DNA from: Gautieria morchelliformis
Lineage: Eukaryota; Basidiomycota; Agaricomycetes; Gomphales; Gomphaceae
Length of the DNA stretch: 64,000 nucleotides
Assembly (NCBI GenBank): GCA_015179125.1
Contig: WHVA01000492.1
Coordinates: 1-64,000, forward strand
Direction: 5' to 3'
Part shown: positions 43,239 to 55,048 of the stretch, in pieces
How the letters are laid out: each line of letters begins with the position of its first letter
How positions within the stretch are numbered: the stretch's first letter is position 1
The notes under the pieces: generated by a model
Databases searched by the model: none
The model's input: only the letters and a program-made list of their open reading frames with translations
What the model was told of the DNA's origin: nothing
Made by a program: the position numbers and the translations under genes

Positions 43239-46200
43239 CATGTGGTATTGTCTATGGAGGCGAAGCTCGGTTGTTTATTGATGCCACCATTTTACCTATT
43301 AGACTCAACTGCCGCAAATGTTCATGGGAGGTGTCTTCGCTGATGCTTCACCCTGGACAGCTCCTCAACAGGCTTTGGCTATTTTGTCCAACGTTGAGCC
43401 GCCGTTGGAAACCTTGCCGCATCGTTGGCCTGTACTGACCTAATCAACGATCTTTGAGAGATGCATAAATCTTTCTCATTTCTCAATTCTAAATCTGATC
43501 AGACTAATCTGAGGACGAGAGGACTAATAATACTTACATGAAACGAATATGCGGGTCAAACTTGACGCGGACTGTGGATGCATTTCTAGAGACGATCAAT
43601 AGTCCTGTGAGCCTCTTAAATATGAAAACGGTCCAATGCTTTTCCGTGGACCATGTTCAAGGTCTCGAGGTTCAACCGCTGTTCCCTAATGATGCCATAC
43701 GTTTCACTGCAGAGTGTCGGTCGAAGGCAGCACCTGGCGCATCTTGTTGTACATCCCCTTGTCGACATCATATCAAGAGCCTGAGAGCTGCATGGCAAGT
43801 ATGGCGGTGGCCCGGGCATCGCATATCTTTGCCTTCTTGCCAGAATCGTGTGAGGTGATCGCAGCTTACTGTCTTCTATTGCCGCGGCATGAACGTGCTG
43901 TGCCCACCATTGCCCATGACTTTCTCCTGGTCAGAGTTCGTAAACGCTTCATGCGGCCGCGGTCGGCCTAATTCCATACACGGGCTAATTCGAGATGTGC
44001 ACGCTGCGCAACTGTTCGAATACCGTGATGTCCTCGAGCGACTGGTTGTGATAAGGCTCGCACTGTCCATAAGGTTGCATGCATGAGAGCGCGCTTACTG
44101 CTTTCATCACGGCCATGAAACAATTCTCGCATGCACATCGAATCTTCAACAGAGCTGGATGATGGTCCTGCCGACACAGTTGATGTCGTTCAACAACCCG
44201 GAGTGCGCGAACGGCCCCTAGCTATGAATTAATTGGTGTGCCAATGATACTGATCCTATATAACAATTGACATGTTGGCTTAGAAAGGCCGCCAGACATT
44301 GGATCTCGGTACTACCTAACCACCACACCAGCCTCTTCCTCATGGATCCAGACCAGCTCATTCCGGTCCTTGGGTCACTTCAGGTCATCACCGTGAATAA
44401 CAGTGAGGCATAATTTGATCATGCTGTCCATGCCATCTAATCTGATGTATCTTGGATATCTTAGTGGCCGCTGCCGCGTTACTGTTGTACGAAATATTGA
44501 TCACCTCGGGTCAAGAAATAAAATATATCTGGTCGTACGCTACTCAACATTTCACCTTGAATCCTGCTTAATATAAAACATGTCTGCTAGGACCTCGTGG
44601 TCAAAGATAAGTGTTCTACATGTCCTCATCCGATACTATGCGTTGGGCTACCTGATCGTCAACGCGTACGGTATATCACAGCCCTCGCTATTTACCATCC
44701 ACATATCTAATGAGTGAATACAGTATCAATATTTACAAATTTCTCTGTGGAGGTGATACTATCACATTAATGTAGCCGTGATCGCTCACTGACAGTCCTG
44801 GCAGTTGTAGGGAACACTTTTCATGCTGTTAGGAGAAGGGCATGCATTGACGTGCTCACAAATAGCTGCACACCTTTCAACAAATTCGAAATCTGGTAAG
44901 AATTTTTTCGTCATTTGCTACGTAGGCTTACACAGTTGAAGGGGTGCCCCTATCTTTGTGCCAATTGTTGATATCCTCATCATCCTTCGCGTATACGCAC
45001 TGTATTATGAGTGCAAAAAAAGTAATTTGTTTGATATGGTATAACCATTACACTCACATGTGTTGCAAACAGTTGGGGTGATTCTAGCGTCCCTGTGGAT
45101 AGGTGTGCCATATTACTTTTCAATCTTGTAACCTAATTAATATACCATGTTTAGTCGAAGCTGTCGTGAATATCAGCTTACAATACTACCACCCTCTACT
45201 CATTCCGCTCATCCTACAATCATTCATTATAGTCCGCGTTTACATTCGTTGGACTTATATTTCAACCAACCAATGTAACCATCCCTGATCCTCTCCCAGG
45301 TATTTTGTCAGGCTGCTACAGTACAATGGCACCAAATACAAATCAGGTGCTTCGTAGTGGGTGAGTGAAGTTATCTTGATCAGATAAACAAAAGCACCAA
45401 TGTAGTGCTGATTTGACAGTGCAGTCATCACCTCATTCCAAGGTACGGCTAAACATCAATTTGGCTGATTTTCCTGGCGTGAACACCCATTATCTTTAGC
45501 CCTCTATTTCGGTCTTACCATGTATAAATTGTTTATACGAGTCAAATCACTTGGATTCTCTTTAACTCCGTTATTAAAGGTGTTCTTCAGGTACGCTCAA
45601 CTCAGTAGGATCGGTCCCTTTGCTCTCCTACTTAGTGTACGTTTACAGGGATGGAGCTGGGTACTGCTTGATGTGGGCCTACTAATATCTCTCAGTGGCC
45701 GGCATGCACATGCTGATATGTAATGCTTCTGTTTGTTGTGCAGTATGCTTGGTTGGTTATAACCTAATCTACCTATCACATGATGACATTGGGAGCAGTC
45801 ATGTATCTCTTTGTCACCGTTTTTTTTGCGGTCGGTCCCCCGGAATTGCAAGGAATTGGAGAGCTGTGGGTGTTCTTTCATTTGATGGCTGAGTCGTGAC
45901 TGACCTCACACTGTTAAGATGGCTAATTTCCATTGTTGCAATCACAGTAAGGTTGAGTTCTTTCGCTAATGCCACATTCTCATGAGTTTTAGGCCGGGAG
46001 GCTAGTTCTGAACCTTCGAGACGTTGTGGCTGACGAGCCGGATTATGATAACGACGGCGAACAAGGGGATATGCGCCGCCGAGGCCCACAGTTTTCCGTC
46101 TTTGAAGCTGATTGGCCTGGCAATCCGAACCATGCGATTGCTGCTTAACGCCTAACGTAGAGATGGTGTTGTGAGGTTTCTCGAGCAGCACCTATACCCA

Positions 46201-46510
46201 AAATACTCCTATGCATGTGGAATTATGTAACTGATTTTACAGAGTGCAGGAGCTGGGACAACATGTTTTAGAATGTGAGCCAGTTTTGGCTTAACACGTT
46301 GTACATGAAATTCGAACATGCTAGCTATTAAGCAAGTGCGATGCTAATGTTTCAAGCGGGAGTAAAGATACAGAGACCATGGTGGAAATACATTAACGTG
46401 AACCAGCGTGAAAAGAGTCGGAGCCAAGGATTATCGTCCTCCAGCGTATACCTAGTGAAATCCACTCTGGCGTGCAATGGGTGTCGCCGCCCGTGCCACC
46501 GTCAAATTAG
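43239..46510. other. No supported gene
   Basis: 3.3 kb containing only short, unconvincing open frames. The 44.2-45.5 kb part is AT-rich. I see no LTR, terminal repeats or RNA gene. Confidence 0.5.
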
Positions 46511-47593
46511 TCACTTCCACCGTTTATGGTTCTCTGAGCAGTCGTCTTCTTCAGCAGACGGTTTAACAACCTTCACATCCAGCTCCTCCGGAGGTTCGTC
46601 CATGTCATCAGTTCCTTCGTCATCACCAGCAAGACCCATTTCTTCAGTCACCTCGACGTTAGCCTCTTCGCCCTCACCATCTCGTGCTTCATACCCGCGA
46701 CTGTATACTCTGCGCAATTCTTCACCAGCCTGTCCGTGGACACTTGGTTCCTCTTTCCGCCGTTCTTTCGTCATCTTCTCTGCGCGTGCATCTGTGTCTT
46801 CAACCACAAGGTCCACCGCATCGGGTAGTAGTGATGCCTTTGATGCATGCAGTGAAGGCGGGGTTACCGGTGGTCTAGGTCGACTCAGAGACGATAGGCC
46901 TAATCGTGTGGACTCTGAGAAGGACGAGTCGTGGCCCTTACGACTCCCTGGTGGTGGCCTTGGTGGAGATTCCTTGGACTGATGCCCTGGGATAAGACTG
47001 CCTTGCTTAGACCATTTCATCTTCATGCCCCCAACTGCGATTTCCGGAATGCGGTGGGTCTCCAATCGATGATGGTAGTACCTTTGATTTGCTCCTCGTC
47101 TAGAGGTTCATCTTCTCTCAATGACTAACGATTCCAAATGCCCTTCCCTTTGAATGATGAGCCAGAACCGCCGTTCTGTGCTAAATTACGGTGTGAATCA
47201 GTAGCCTCATAACCTTTCCCTTCTTCTAGTAATCGTCCATGAGGGTTCCGAGTCGGTGAGAAGTACGCCGCACGCTGATCTCGTAGGATTCGCGCCTCTT
47301 CATCCCTCCGACGTGCTGTTTATCCACCGACATCGATGCATGGGTAACTGTAATCGCCAAATAAGTAATCTCGGCTATGTTAGTAGAGTTCATCTTCACC
47401 CGGTGGGGAGGGGTCGCTGTAAGTCAAGCTGAAACCGTCGGAGCCATCATCGTCTGAATCCGAATCCGACCTTAAATCGGGCCGATGTCCACGTTGTCAC
47501 GAGCCTGCTCTACGAACAACGGCGCGTACGCTTCTTCCTCATCCCCTGTTGCGTGATTTCGTGCTCGGTCCATAGTGTCGAGTCCGCCGCGAT
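46511..47593 (-). pseudogene. Decayed coding remnant, acidic C-terminal region, unrecognised
   Basis: Minus-strand sequence with coding character. A 184-codon open part (47065-46511) is rich in Pro, Ser, Glu and Asp (for example HQSKESPPRPPPGSRKGHD and EEMGLAGDDEGTDDMDEPPE). Upstream, in other frames, are LDEEQIKGTTIIDWRPTAF and AYFSPTRNPHGRLLEEGKGY, mixed with stops. No clean exon chain could be built and no domain is recognised. It could be a real intron-rich gene that I failed to resolve, but stops within the best-looking segments favour decay. It lies tail-side of the LARP7 gene on the same strand. Confidence 0.4.
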
Positions 47594-47735
47594 GTTGCAT
47601 GAACCACCGCGCAGGCGACATAAAGAATTAACGGACCAACGCCTCCCTAGTAGTGTTGTTCACGGGAGACAGGATGGCAAATGCCAGTCAAGTATTGTAT
47701 GCCATGGCTCCCACTAGCTTTACAGTGTACTTACA

Positions 47736-49426
47736 CTATACCTTCTTCTGACGTTTTCGTTGCCGGCCACCTTCCTTCTCAGTTCCCGCCGTCTGGCAGT
47801 GGTCCTTCACTGCGCTGTATAAACGTGCCACCGCGGCGTTCCGCACCTTCTCAGGTATTTTCTCCCAATACAGTTCCTCTCGCGTGCCTCTGACAATCTC
47901 CAGTTCAATTTTCGGCCTTTCCCCTGTAGGCGCAGAGCCCGCTTGGTCAAGGGCATCATGCTGGGCGGTGTGCTGGGCGGTGAAGTGTGAAACAAGTCGT
48001 GCCACGTCGGAGGGCGACGCAAGACGAAGATGACACTGCATCAAACAGGTGAGGGGAAAACCGTGGATGTATTATGAGAAAAGGACCAACTGTGTCTATA
48101 CCCTTGGTGAAGTCAACGTAATCAACACCCCCTTTAGATGAGGCTAGCGAGGCGCTGAACAGCGTCCGTAGAGTGGTTTTATTCGTATCTGGGTGTATAT
48201 TTCGCACGAAAACCAGGCAGTCTTGAGGAAACCAACTCGGCTGCATCTGTATCTCCGGCGGAGGCGACTTTGCTTGCGAGTTACAGTCCGATTCCGAGTA
48301 TGCCTTACGCTTCTCAACCTCGACTTGCGGCTCGGCGGCCTTTTCTGCAACTTGGGACAAAAGGAGCTGTTGATACGCGAGATACTCGACCTTCATCCTT
48401 TCCCAAGAAGTTTTAGGAAGAACTCGTAATCCAAATTTAACGGCTTCTTTATCAGCACTGGGAGCATACCCGAAACCGTCCCATGGATATGATCGACATA
48501 ACATGTCGATCAGCGCAGGAGACTCGAGGACGACAAAGGCAAACCCTTTGCATCGTGAGGGTTTGTCTTGCGGAGCCAGATGGTTCGGGGGGAACATAAC
48601 GGACTGGATCTGTATTTTCCCGGAGGCGGTAGGGTGGTCTTCATCCCGATGGACTAACAGCGACTGGATATAGCGAGCTACGCCTTGTACGGAGCGGTAG
48701 ACGATAGGCAACCGTTCCTAAGTTATATATAATTAATTTAATCCCGTGGTCGGTGTATCTTAGACGGGATATACGCACGATGTAGACCGTGCGCTGATCC
48801 CACCATTCTTTATTCCAGCCACTCTCGGCCAATGCCCGTAGAAGAGCCTTCCAGTCTTTGCGACGAACTTCAAAGCCACCACTTCCTGACTGGTAAGAGG
48901 TTGAAGCCACAGGGCCTCGGTTGAACCACTCGCTACGCGACGGCTCCGTGATCAACATCCGTGTCTCGAGGAGTGAACGCGGCGAAGCACGAATACATCG
49001 CATTATGTCTGCCTCAGAAGGATACGGGTGGAGCGTCACCAAAAGGGTAGATTGACTTAGTACGAGCTTCAAAGGCATATCTTATGGTCACAGTGTCATT
49101 ATGTCCATTAGTATGGTATCAGTCCTGCACTCACATCCATCTTGACCCGACTTCATTTCACGCTGGAGTTCTGGATTGCACCAAACCGAGTAATCAGACA
49201 TAGCTGCTTCTATCAATATGAGGCGTTCGTCATCTCTAAGTTGTGCGTTCCTCTCTGAGTCCGCCTGCGTCCCGCCAGGAGTAAGCCTTTGGTGAGCTGT
49301 CGAAGGCCCCGGTTCGCTTCCCTGTTCCACATGAGCAGCAGGCTTAGACAAGACACGGTGCTTGAGTGATTTCTGAGTTGTTCCTCTGGCGACAGACCTT
49401 GGCATAAAGGCAAACTGGGAAGACAT
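47736..49426 (-). CDS. LARP7/Pof8-type telomerase-RNA-binding La-related protein
   Basis: Four exons, 49426-49135, 49080-48779, 48717-48091 and 48035-47736, join in phase to give 506 residues. Exon 1 ends in a La motif (DDERLILIEAAMSDYSVWCN) that continues as YMPLKLVLSQSTL. An RRM1-like segment follows (RLPIVYRSVQGVARYIQSLL, CKGFAFVVLES). The C-terminal half has LVFVRNIHPDTNKTTLRTLF, VDYVDFTKGIDT, CHLRLASPSDVARLV, EELYWEKIPEKV and a basic tail ending KRQKKV. Together these make the atypical xRRM of LARP7/p65/Pof8. Such proteins bind telomerase RNA (Pof8) or 7SK RNA (LARP7) and recruit TERT or P-TEFb. In fungi the telomerase role is the better guess. The last intron has a weak GTTGGT donor. 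It shares a 67-bp promoter region with TAF4. A partial duplicate lies 5.5 kb downstream at 42045-42774. Confidence 0.85.
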
Positions 49427-49493
49427 CTACCGCGAGGCACGTCGGACTCGGCTGAGTCAGCGGAGTTCAATTTCGTTTCCTGCTCGCCACGCT
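49427..49493. promoter_or_regulatory. 67-bp bidirectional promoter with TGAGTCA site
   Basis: The start codons of the LARP7-like gene (minus, 49426) and TAF4 (plus, 49494) are only 67 bp apart. A perfect AP-1/Gcn4-type TGAGTCA sits at 49453-49459. No TATA box is seen, as is usual for housekeeping genes. Confidence 0.6.
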
Positions 49494-50871
49494 ATGACGC
49501 AGTCGTCTGCGCGTTATGCAGAGATCCCCATCGATCCTGCGCTTCAACAGCAGCAGCAAGCGCAGCCCACGCAACAGCAGCCGCAACCCTCGCAGCAGCA
49601 ACCACAACCCTCGCAGCAGCCACCACAACCCTTGCAGCAGCCACCACAACCACAACCCACCCAGCAGCAACCACCTCCACAGCCGTTGCCACCGCCACGT
49701 CCCCAGCAACAGTCCCAGTACCCCCTGGGTATTTTGGCTTCTGGAATAATCATACTTCCACTGATTCTACGATGATGATTTCAGAGCAAACTACTATGCG
49801 CCGTACAACTATGCGGCTGGTTATCCCCCACCGACATGGCCCAATGTTCAAGCTCGGCCACAGCCATCCGTCGCGCCTCCAGCACCACCCCAAACACAGC
49901 AGCACGCGAACAGCCAACTGGACACAGCAGATGTAGCCACGCTCAACGATGCACTTGGCTCTGCAGGCGTGGACCTGCGTGCCGAAGAGGAGAATCTGCG
50001 CCAGTCGCATGCGCAACCACAGGCACAAACACAAGCAGCAACACAGCCTCGTGGATCTCACCGAGGTCGCGCCAAAAAGCAGGGCACAAAGTTCTCGTTT
50101 GATGCGTCACATGTCGGGGCCCGGATGCGCACCGTCGCCGCACGTCATGCGATGCAGGCGGGAACAGCTGGCGTGCCGGAGGATAGTGTCACTTACCTTG
50201 CTTTAGCATTGCGAGTACGGCTGTCAAAATTAATCGAAGGCATGGCGAGAGCTTCCGCCCATCGGGAGGAGACTGGCGTGTTGCGCCCTCCGGGCACCTA
50301 CGCAGATGGAACTCCGATGTGGACACAGGTTGTGCGAAGAGATGTGGCCAAGCAGCTTGCTTTATTGGAACGGGTGGAGCGTGAGGAGGAGCTTGCGGCG
50401 CGACGAGAACGTAAGGCACGCGAAGTGTATACTGCTGGAGGACAGACCGCATTACCGAGTTTGGATGATGCACTACCAATGGATGTTGATGAGGAGCCAA
50501 AGAAAAAGAAGAAGAAACCGGATGGGCCTGGGGTGACAGCGAAGAACATGAGCGAGGATATGAAGAAGAAGTTGAGTAATGCCGTGGCATCGCAGGCAGC
50601 AGGTTTAGGGACAGGGAAGTATGCTTGGATGAATGCTGGCAACATTCCCACCGGGCCACCAGTGAAGAAAGCCGCTGGCACAACGTCGACATCCACGCAA
50701 CAATCGGGTTCGAGTTGGTCAAAGCCGTACCAGCCAGCAGGTAAGAAAAAGGACGAAAGCCCTGTTGAAGAGGACAACAGGCGTGCCATTACACTCAAAG
50801 ATGCTATCTTTGTTGTTGAACGAGAGCGGGGTCACGGAGGAGGACGAGGTGCAGCGCGAGGCTGGACATGA
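49494..50871 (+). CDS. TAF4: TFIID subunit TAF4
   Basis: Two exons, 49494-49732 and 49785-50871, joined across a 52-nt GT-AG intron, give a 441-residue protein. The N-terminal ~75 residues are a Gln/Pro-rich low-complexity tract (QQQQQAQPTQQQPQPSQQ), as in activator-binding regions of TAF4. The C-terminal TAF4 domain begins at about residue 140 with DVATLNDALGSAGVDLRAEE and continues with a histone-fold-like helix region (SVTYLALALRVRLSKLIEGM), WTQVVRRDVAKQLALLERVE and a basic KKKKKK stretch. It ends with RRAITLKDAIFVVERERGHG, the conserved tail helix, and a Gly/Arg end. In TFIID it pairs with TAF12. It is shorter than animal TAF4 but usual for fungi. Divergent with the LARP7-like gene; frame intact. 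Confidence 0.93.
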
Positions 50872-51419
50872 ATATTGCTGCATAGTCCCCAAACTCATAT
50901 TGCTGTGCATTTCAAGAGAATAATATGCATGCTGACTGTCCGAGCTGCCCGGGTAAATACTGAGAAAGGGGACAGGTTTGGTCTGTATTTCTGCCAGGCA
51001 TAGAACGTTCTACGGTACTGGTCACGATTGGAGCATCACGTGAACTAGTCGCTCTCGGCATTTCTCCTGCTACTTTTGCTCGATTTTATAAATCTGAAGC
51101 AAGTGGCCCATGCAGTCTGTGCAATATCAGGGTGCAGGTATCCATGTGGATGGCATGTTGAGGGTACAATGATGTAGCAGTCGGCACGCGTGCCTGCAAT
51201 AGAGCTTTATGTATATAATATTGTGCATTACTTACACTACTATACCTAGGTAGGCACTTGTCGCATCCACTTATAGTTTGATGAGGGTGGCCGATGGTGG
51301 CTTCTTCGACGGCATAACTTTACAATGCATCGCCGACGCCACTAGTCGCTCCTCCCCAGTGTCCCATATCTACACCGGGACACAGAGAGTCAGGTTGCGC
51401 ATAAGAAACAGTGTTTAGT
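50872..51419. other. Spacer between convergent genes; nothing recognised
   Basis: About 550 bp holding the 3' ends of TAF4 and of the leftward thioesterase gene. No other feature is seen. Confidence 0.55.
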
Positions 51420-52043
51420 TTATACTTCACAGCGAACTATAAGTGACGACCCCGAGTGGGTAGTTGATTTGCCGATGATTTTTAAGCGTGCGCCTCTGTC
51501 GTCGATGAGGATGGATACTTTATAGAACCCGTGAACCAGGAGAACATACAGGGTTGCCGCATCATGAAATGTGATATCTAGACGCTGTGAGGGAGAAAAG
51601 GGAGCCATGGCAAACTTTGAGGGGTAAGAGTTGCTAGTGCTTCTCTGTTCATCCTTCGCCAACCCTATGATAATAAAGGGCAATGCGGTGACCCTGAGGC
51701 CGTCTAATGAACACATGGAAAAGAATGGGATGGATAAAATACTCACATATCGATCAGATAAGCAGAACAGCCGGGGTGCAATACGCCTTCTGCGAGGCTG
51801 AGCATGTCTTTCAGCGCGGCTTCGTAAGAGTACTACTGGTCTGGTCCGCAACACTAAAGCCATACCTTCCTCCACAACAATTTCGCAAACCGCCATGGCC
51901 TCCAAACTTTGCAAGCAACAAACCAGCTCCGTAACCTCGATGCGGTCACCGACGCGTTTCCCAAAGCCTGGGCCAACGCCAATAACATAGCTTGCGAAGT
52001 TCCGAAGCACTTTCCGCCTCAGCTCAGCAGAAACAGTCCCCAT
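51420..52043 (-). CDS. Hotdog-fold acyl-CoA thioesterase-like protein (copy 1)
   Basis: Four exons, 52043-51866, 51807-51747, 51693-51550 and 51495-51420, join in phase to 152 residues. The start region reads MGTVSAELRRKVLRNFASYV. The hotdog core has VCEIVVEEDMLSLAEGVLHP (in family members the segment before HGG) followed by GCSAYLIDM. The C-terminal strands are LDITFHDAATLGARLKIIGK and SGSSLIVRCEV, resembling the ACOT13/PaaI-like family. The usual HGG is HPG here, so activity is uncertain. An in-frame ATG at 52217 would lengthen the N-terminus by 58 residues, but it would leave only 37 bp to the divergent gene at 52255; the shorter start is preferred. A plus-strand paralogue lies at 54233. 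Family call is by recalled motifs. Confidence 0.75.
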   Translation of the reverse strand: MGTVSAELRRKVLRNFASYVIGVGPGFGKRVGDRIEVTELVCCLQSLEAMAVCEIVVEEGMALVLRTRPVVLLRSRAERHAQPRRRRIAPRLFCLSDRYVSILSIPFFSMCSLDGLRVTALPFIIIGLAKDEQRSTSNSYPSKFAMAPFSPSQRLDITFHDAATLYVLLVHGFYKVSILIDDRGARLKIIGKSTTHSGSSLIVRCEV

Positions 52044-52254
52044 AGAATGTTTAGGAGCTGCACGACAATTTTGCTTATAGTGAAGGCCGACTTGAGGATA
52101 GTCTGCTGTAAGAAGCCGCTTTCCGTCATATAGAAATACTATTGAAATTGGTGTCCATGATGTGTCCAAATTTGGCAGGTTTGATCCCGAGCTGCTGCGG
52201 ACTTTCGGAGCCTTCACAAATACTGATTTTCGTTCCTGCTACAGCTACAGCGTG

Positions 52255-53256
52255 ATGTCTCGACGACGAAGTACTATTCATGACGCGGCGGCTCTGCGTC
52301 TACATCCCAACGGCGTCCGTGTCAATGATGTTGTGCAAAATAATTTACGTTCCGTGGGGACTGTGAAGAATAGGACACCATCCCTTCGGCTCTCGCGAAA
52401 GCTTTCAAGAGGCAACTGGATCGCCACTGATGCAGGTGGGAGTGGGAGAGTGGCTAAGCGTAGGAAAATCAGCGTGGAGGAATTAAAGGAGCCAGAAGCT
52501 GGAAAATCCCTGACAGCGGATGATCAGGGGGTAGAAGCGGAAGCTACTCGGAAGCAATGCGAAGAGCTGCCTGCTAAAGTATACAAAGACACGCGGGCGA
52601 ATAGGAGAGTGGCTTTTAAAAATGACCTCACTTTTCTTGCTGCACCCACTTCCGTTCCCAAGGATGTTTCGCCTCTTCAACCGTCCTCCGTGAGGCTTCA
52701 GCTACATTCAATGGTCATTTTTGGTTGACAAACTGTCAGGATTTTCTCAAATGTATACACCACTTCGCAAGCCAGTATTATGGATCTAGGGGGGAGCTTT
52801 TCGACAGTGCAGGCGTATATCGCAAAGTGAAGAGAGAGAATCGTCAGCGGCGCATGCTTCAGGCGGCAGAGTCCCGGTCCAAAAATCCCGAAACTAGCCA
52901 GGATGAAGGCGAAATTGACGAGGAAGGAAAACGCGCTGACAACGATTCTTCAAAAGAAATGTCTCCCACGTCAAAGTCTCAACGGAAACGCAAGGGGAAA
53001 GAAAAGGCAATGTCGACTCAGAAAGACATGTACAAAGCGTTTGATGGTTCGGCCCTCTTGTGCATTGGTACGCTGATTTATCGGGACGCAAACCTGGTGA
53101 ACTCATTCTGAACAAACATCAGGGACGCTACTTCAGGCACATATTGCGGCATCGCTAGAAGATAATATGCCGGATACGTGGGAGGACGATGGCGATCTCT
53201 GTCCTACTGAAGGATCTTATAGTTCAGAGTCAGATTCTGGCGCTGTTACTACGTGA
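52255..53256 (+). CDS. Unrecognised basic/acidic nuclear-looking protein
   Basis: Three exons, 52255-52689, 52740-53067 and 53123-53256, join in phase with consensus introns to give 298 residues. The N-terminal half is basic (MSRRRSTIHDAAALRLHPNG, a bipartite-type RVAKRRKIS). A central block DFLKCIHHFASQYYGSRGEL looks conserved, and is followed by coiled-coil-like KVKRENRQRRMLQAAESRSK and a Lys-rich stretch (SQRKRKGKEKA). A second compact block, DMYKAFDGSALLCIG, is split by the last intron. The tail is acidic (EDNMPDTWEDDGDLCPTE, SSESDSG). I do not recognise a named domain. The pattern of two short helical blocks separated by a charged linker suits a transcription or chromatin subunit, but that is only an impression. 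It is divergent from the thioesterase at 52043. Confidence 0.75.
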
Positions 53257-54232
53257 ACAGAAGAACACGGAATAATCAGAATGAAGCCAGGGCGACAGAG
53301 GATCTTGAATCGATCCCCCAATGCCAGCGAGTGGCTCACGGAGGCCAGCCATCATTTGAAATGTATAAATCGTCAAGGCTCTCCAGAATCGGGTTTCACT
53401 TTCCCAGACTTTGCAGAATCTTCAAAGCTCGAAACTCTCAAGAAAGAAATATATAACGAATTTATAACACCTATGCTCGCTGTATCGATCATTTATTACG
53501 AAGACACGGCTTTGCCTGATATGGGAGCTTGATCCTGCTTCCAGACGTTCAGTTACCAGGTCCCTTTCCATCAAACCACGGAGTTATTTCTGAGGTCGGC
53601 AAATACAGGTCATCACTCGGAACGAGATTTGGACAGGCATTCCACAAAGCCGTTTTCGTTCTGAGCTTGCCTCACAATATTTTTACATGACGCTTCGATG
53701 CTGACACTCCCCAGGCCTTGAAGTTAAAACCAAACATAATGAACAAGTCGATTTGATCAGAAATGAGTATAATTATACTTTTACTATAAGCGCGGATGAG
53801 TTCGCCCTGAGCGAAGTGTGAATTGATCACAGACTGATCGATCGAAATCATCGGCTGCTGCAACGTGTCCCCTTATACCCAACGAAGTGTAAGTCGTCTC
53901 CAACTCGATTCATATGCCTTAGGTTTCAGTCTAGAAAAATTTGGTCTATCCAGTTCGATTGTATGTGAACTCTCGTCATCTCTGGCACGATCAGTACATG
54001 CTAATAAATCACCAGGGGGGGGTGCCCTGCAGTTGCCGTTGCCGCGCTCGCTCATCCACGCTATGAAACTGAGAATTGTAGGTACTGCCAGTCGAAACGT
54101 CAACGTCAATCGCAATCGCAAAGTTTAACTCGATCAGATAGCTACACACGACTCTCGGGCACTATTTACTCTCAATCGTGACACTCGAATCTGTATGTTT
54201 TCAGCACTTTTATACTATATTTGATTGACAAG
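53257..54232. other. Spacer; one short unassigned open frame
   Basis: An 83-codon open frame (53281-53532) begins right after the preceding stop and includes GFTFPDFAESSKLETLKKEI. It has no recognised domain and may be 3' untranslated sequence or a remnant. The rest shows nothing recognisable. Confidence 0.4.
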
Positions 54233-55048
54233 ATGTCGCCCGAAGCATCAATCGCTCGACTACACCTGCACCACCCAATCTGGGATGCCAGATCTAGACC
54301 TGGGCCTGGACGAGTATACGCTCAGGCATTATATTCACCTTCTCATGCAATGTCACAGCCTGCCAGCCTCGCTGCGCTGGAAGTAGCGGGGAATGCATCC
54401 CAGGAGACCAAGCAAGCTTGCTTAGAGCAGTTCAACTTTATCACTGGCGCTGGATCACCAGCGGGATTCGCGTGGTCTATTGGAAGGAGACTGCATCTTT
54501 CTCAGATTGATGTTGAGCCGAATGTAGAAGAGCAGGGGAAGAAGGAGGCCAAGGTTGTCTGTGGGATCACAGTCGAGCCTGGTGCGTACCATTTGTAGAA
54601 TGATCCCACATCGTGAATGGTCTTCGTTTTGCAGATATGGTGGTGCGCATGGTGGTAGTTCTGGGCGAAAATAGTGCTCATTAGTGCTTCAGAACGCAAT
54701 CGGAACCCTTCATGGAGGGTGTACTGCTTTTTTGATCGATGAGTACGAACCTCATACATCGTTGTCCTCTTGTCATCATTAAAAATCCCGATTAAGTTGC
54801 AGCGCCCTGCCTTTGATTGTTCTGGGTCACGAACAACAGAAAAATTCGACACCCGGGGTCTCGCAAAATCTCAGCATCTATTATCACGCACCAGCTTTTG
54901 TGTATGTAGGACGTGCTTTTCTTTCTATAATTTGTCTAAGGTAAACTTTCACAGCGGGTCTGAATTGCGCATCGTCTCTACGTCATTGGCATATGGCTCC
55001 CGGATTATGTCTTCGCGCAGTGAGGTATATCTTTCTGAGGGCCACTGA
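54233..55048 (+). CDS. Hotdog-fold acyl-CoA thioesterase-like protein (copy 2)
   Basis: Four exons, 54233-54581, 54685-54742, 54797-54901 and 54955-55048, join in phase to 201 residues. The N-terminal 70 residues are variable. The core resembles the minus-strand gene at 51420: NASQETKQACLEQFNFITG, VVCGITVEP, then NAIGTLHGGCTAFLIDD with the family HGG intact, CSALPLIVLG, NLSIYYHAPAFVGSELRIVS, and SRIMSSRSEVYLSEGH at the end. Members hydrolyse acyl-CoA (ACOT13/PaaI type), usually in the cytosol, mitochondria or peroxisomes. No targeting signal is clear. The 103-nt first intron ends at a less obvious AG (54683-54684), chosen because the nearer AG leads to a stop. The two thioesterases point away from each other and flank one other gene. 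Confidence 0.82.

Noticed and set aside
46341-46982. 213-codon Ser-rich plus-strand open frame
   Set aside because: It is the complement of the more plausible Glu/Asp/Pro-rich minus-strand remnant; Ser-rich runs are the expected mirror of that composition.
47500-47593. Continuation of the LARP7-like gene beyond its stop
   Set aside because: The basic tail and stop at 47736 fit the family; the sequence further on belongs to 3' flank and an unrelated remnant.
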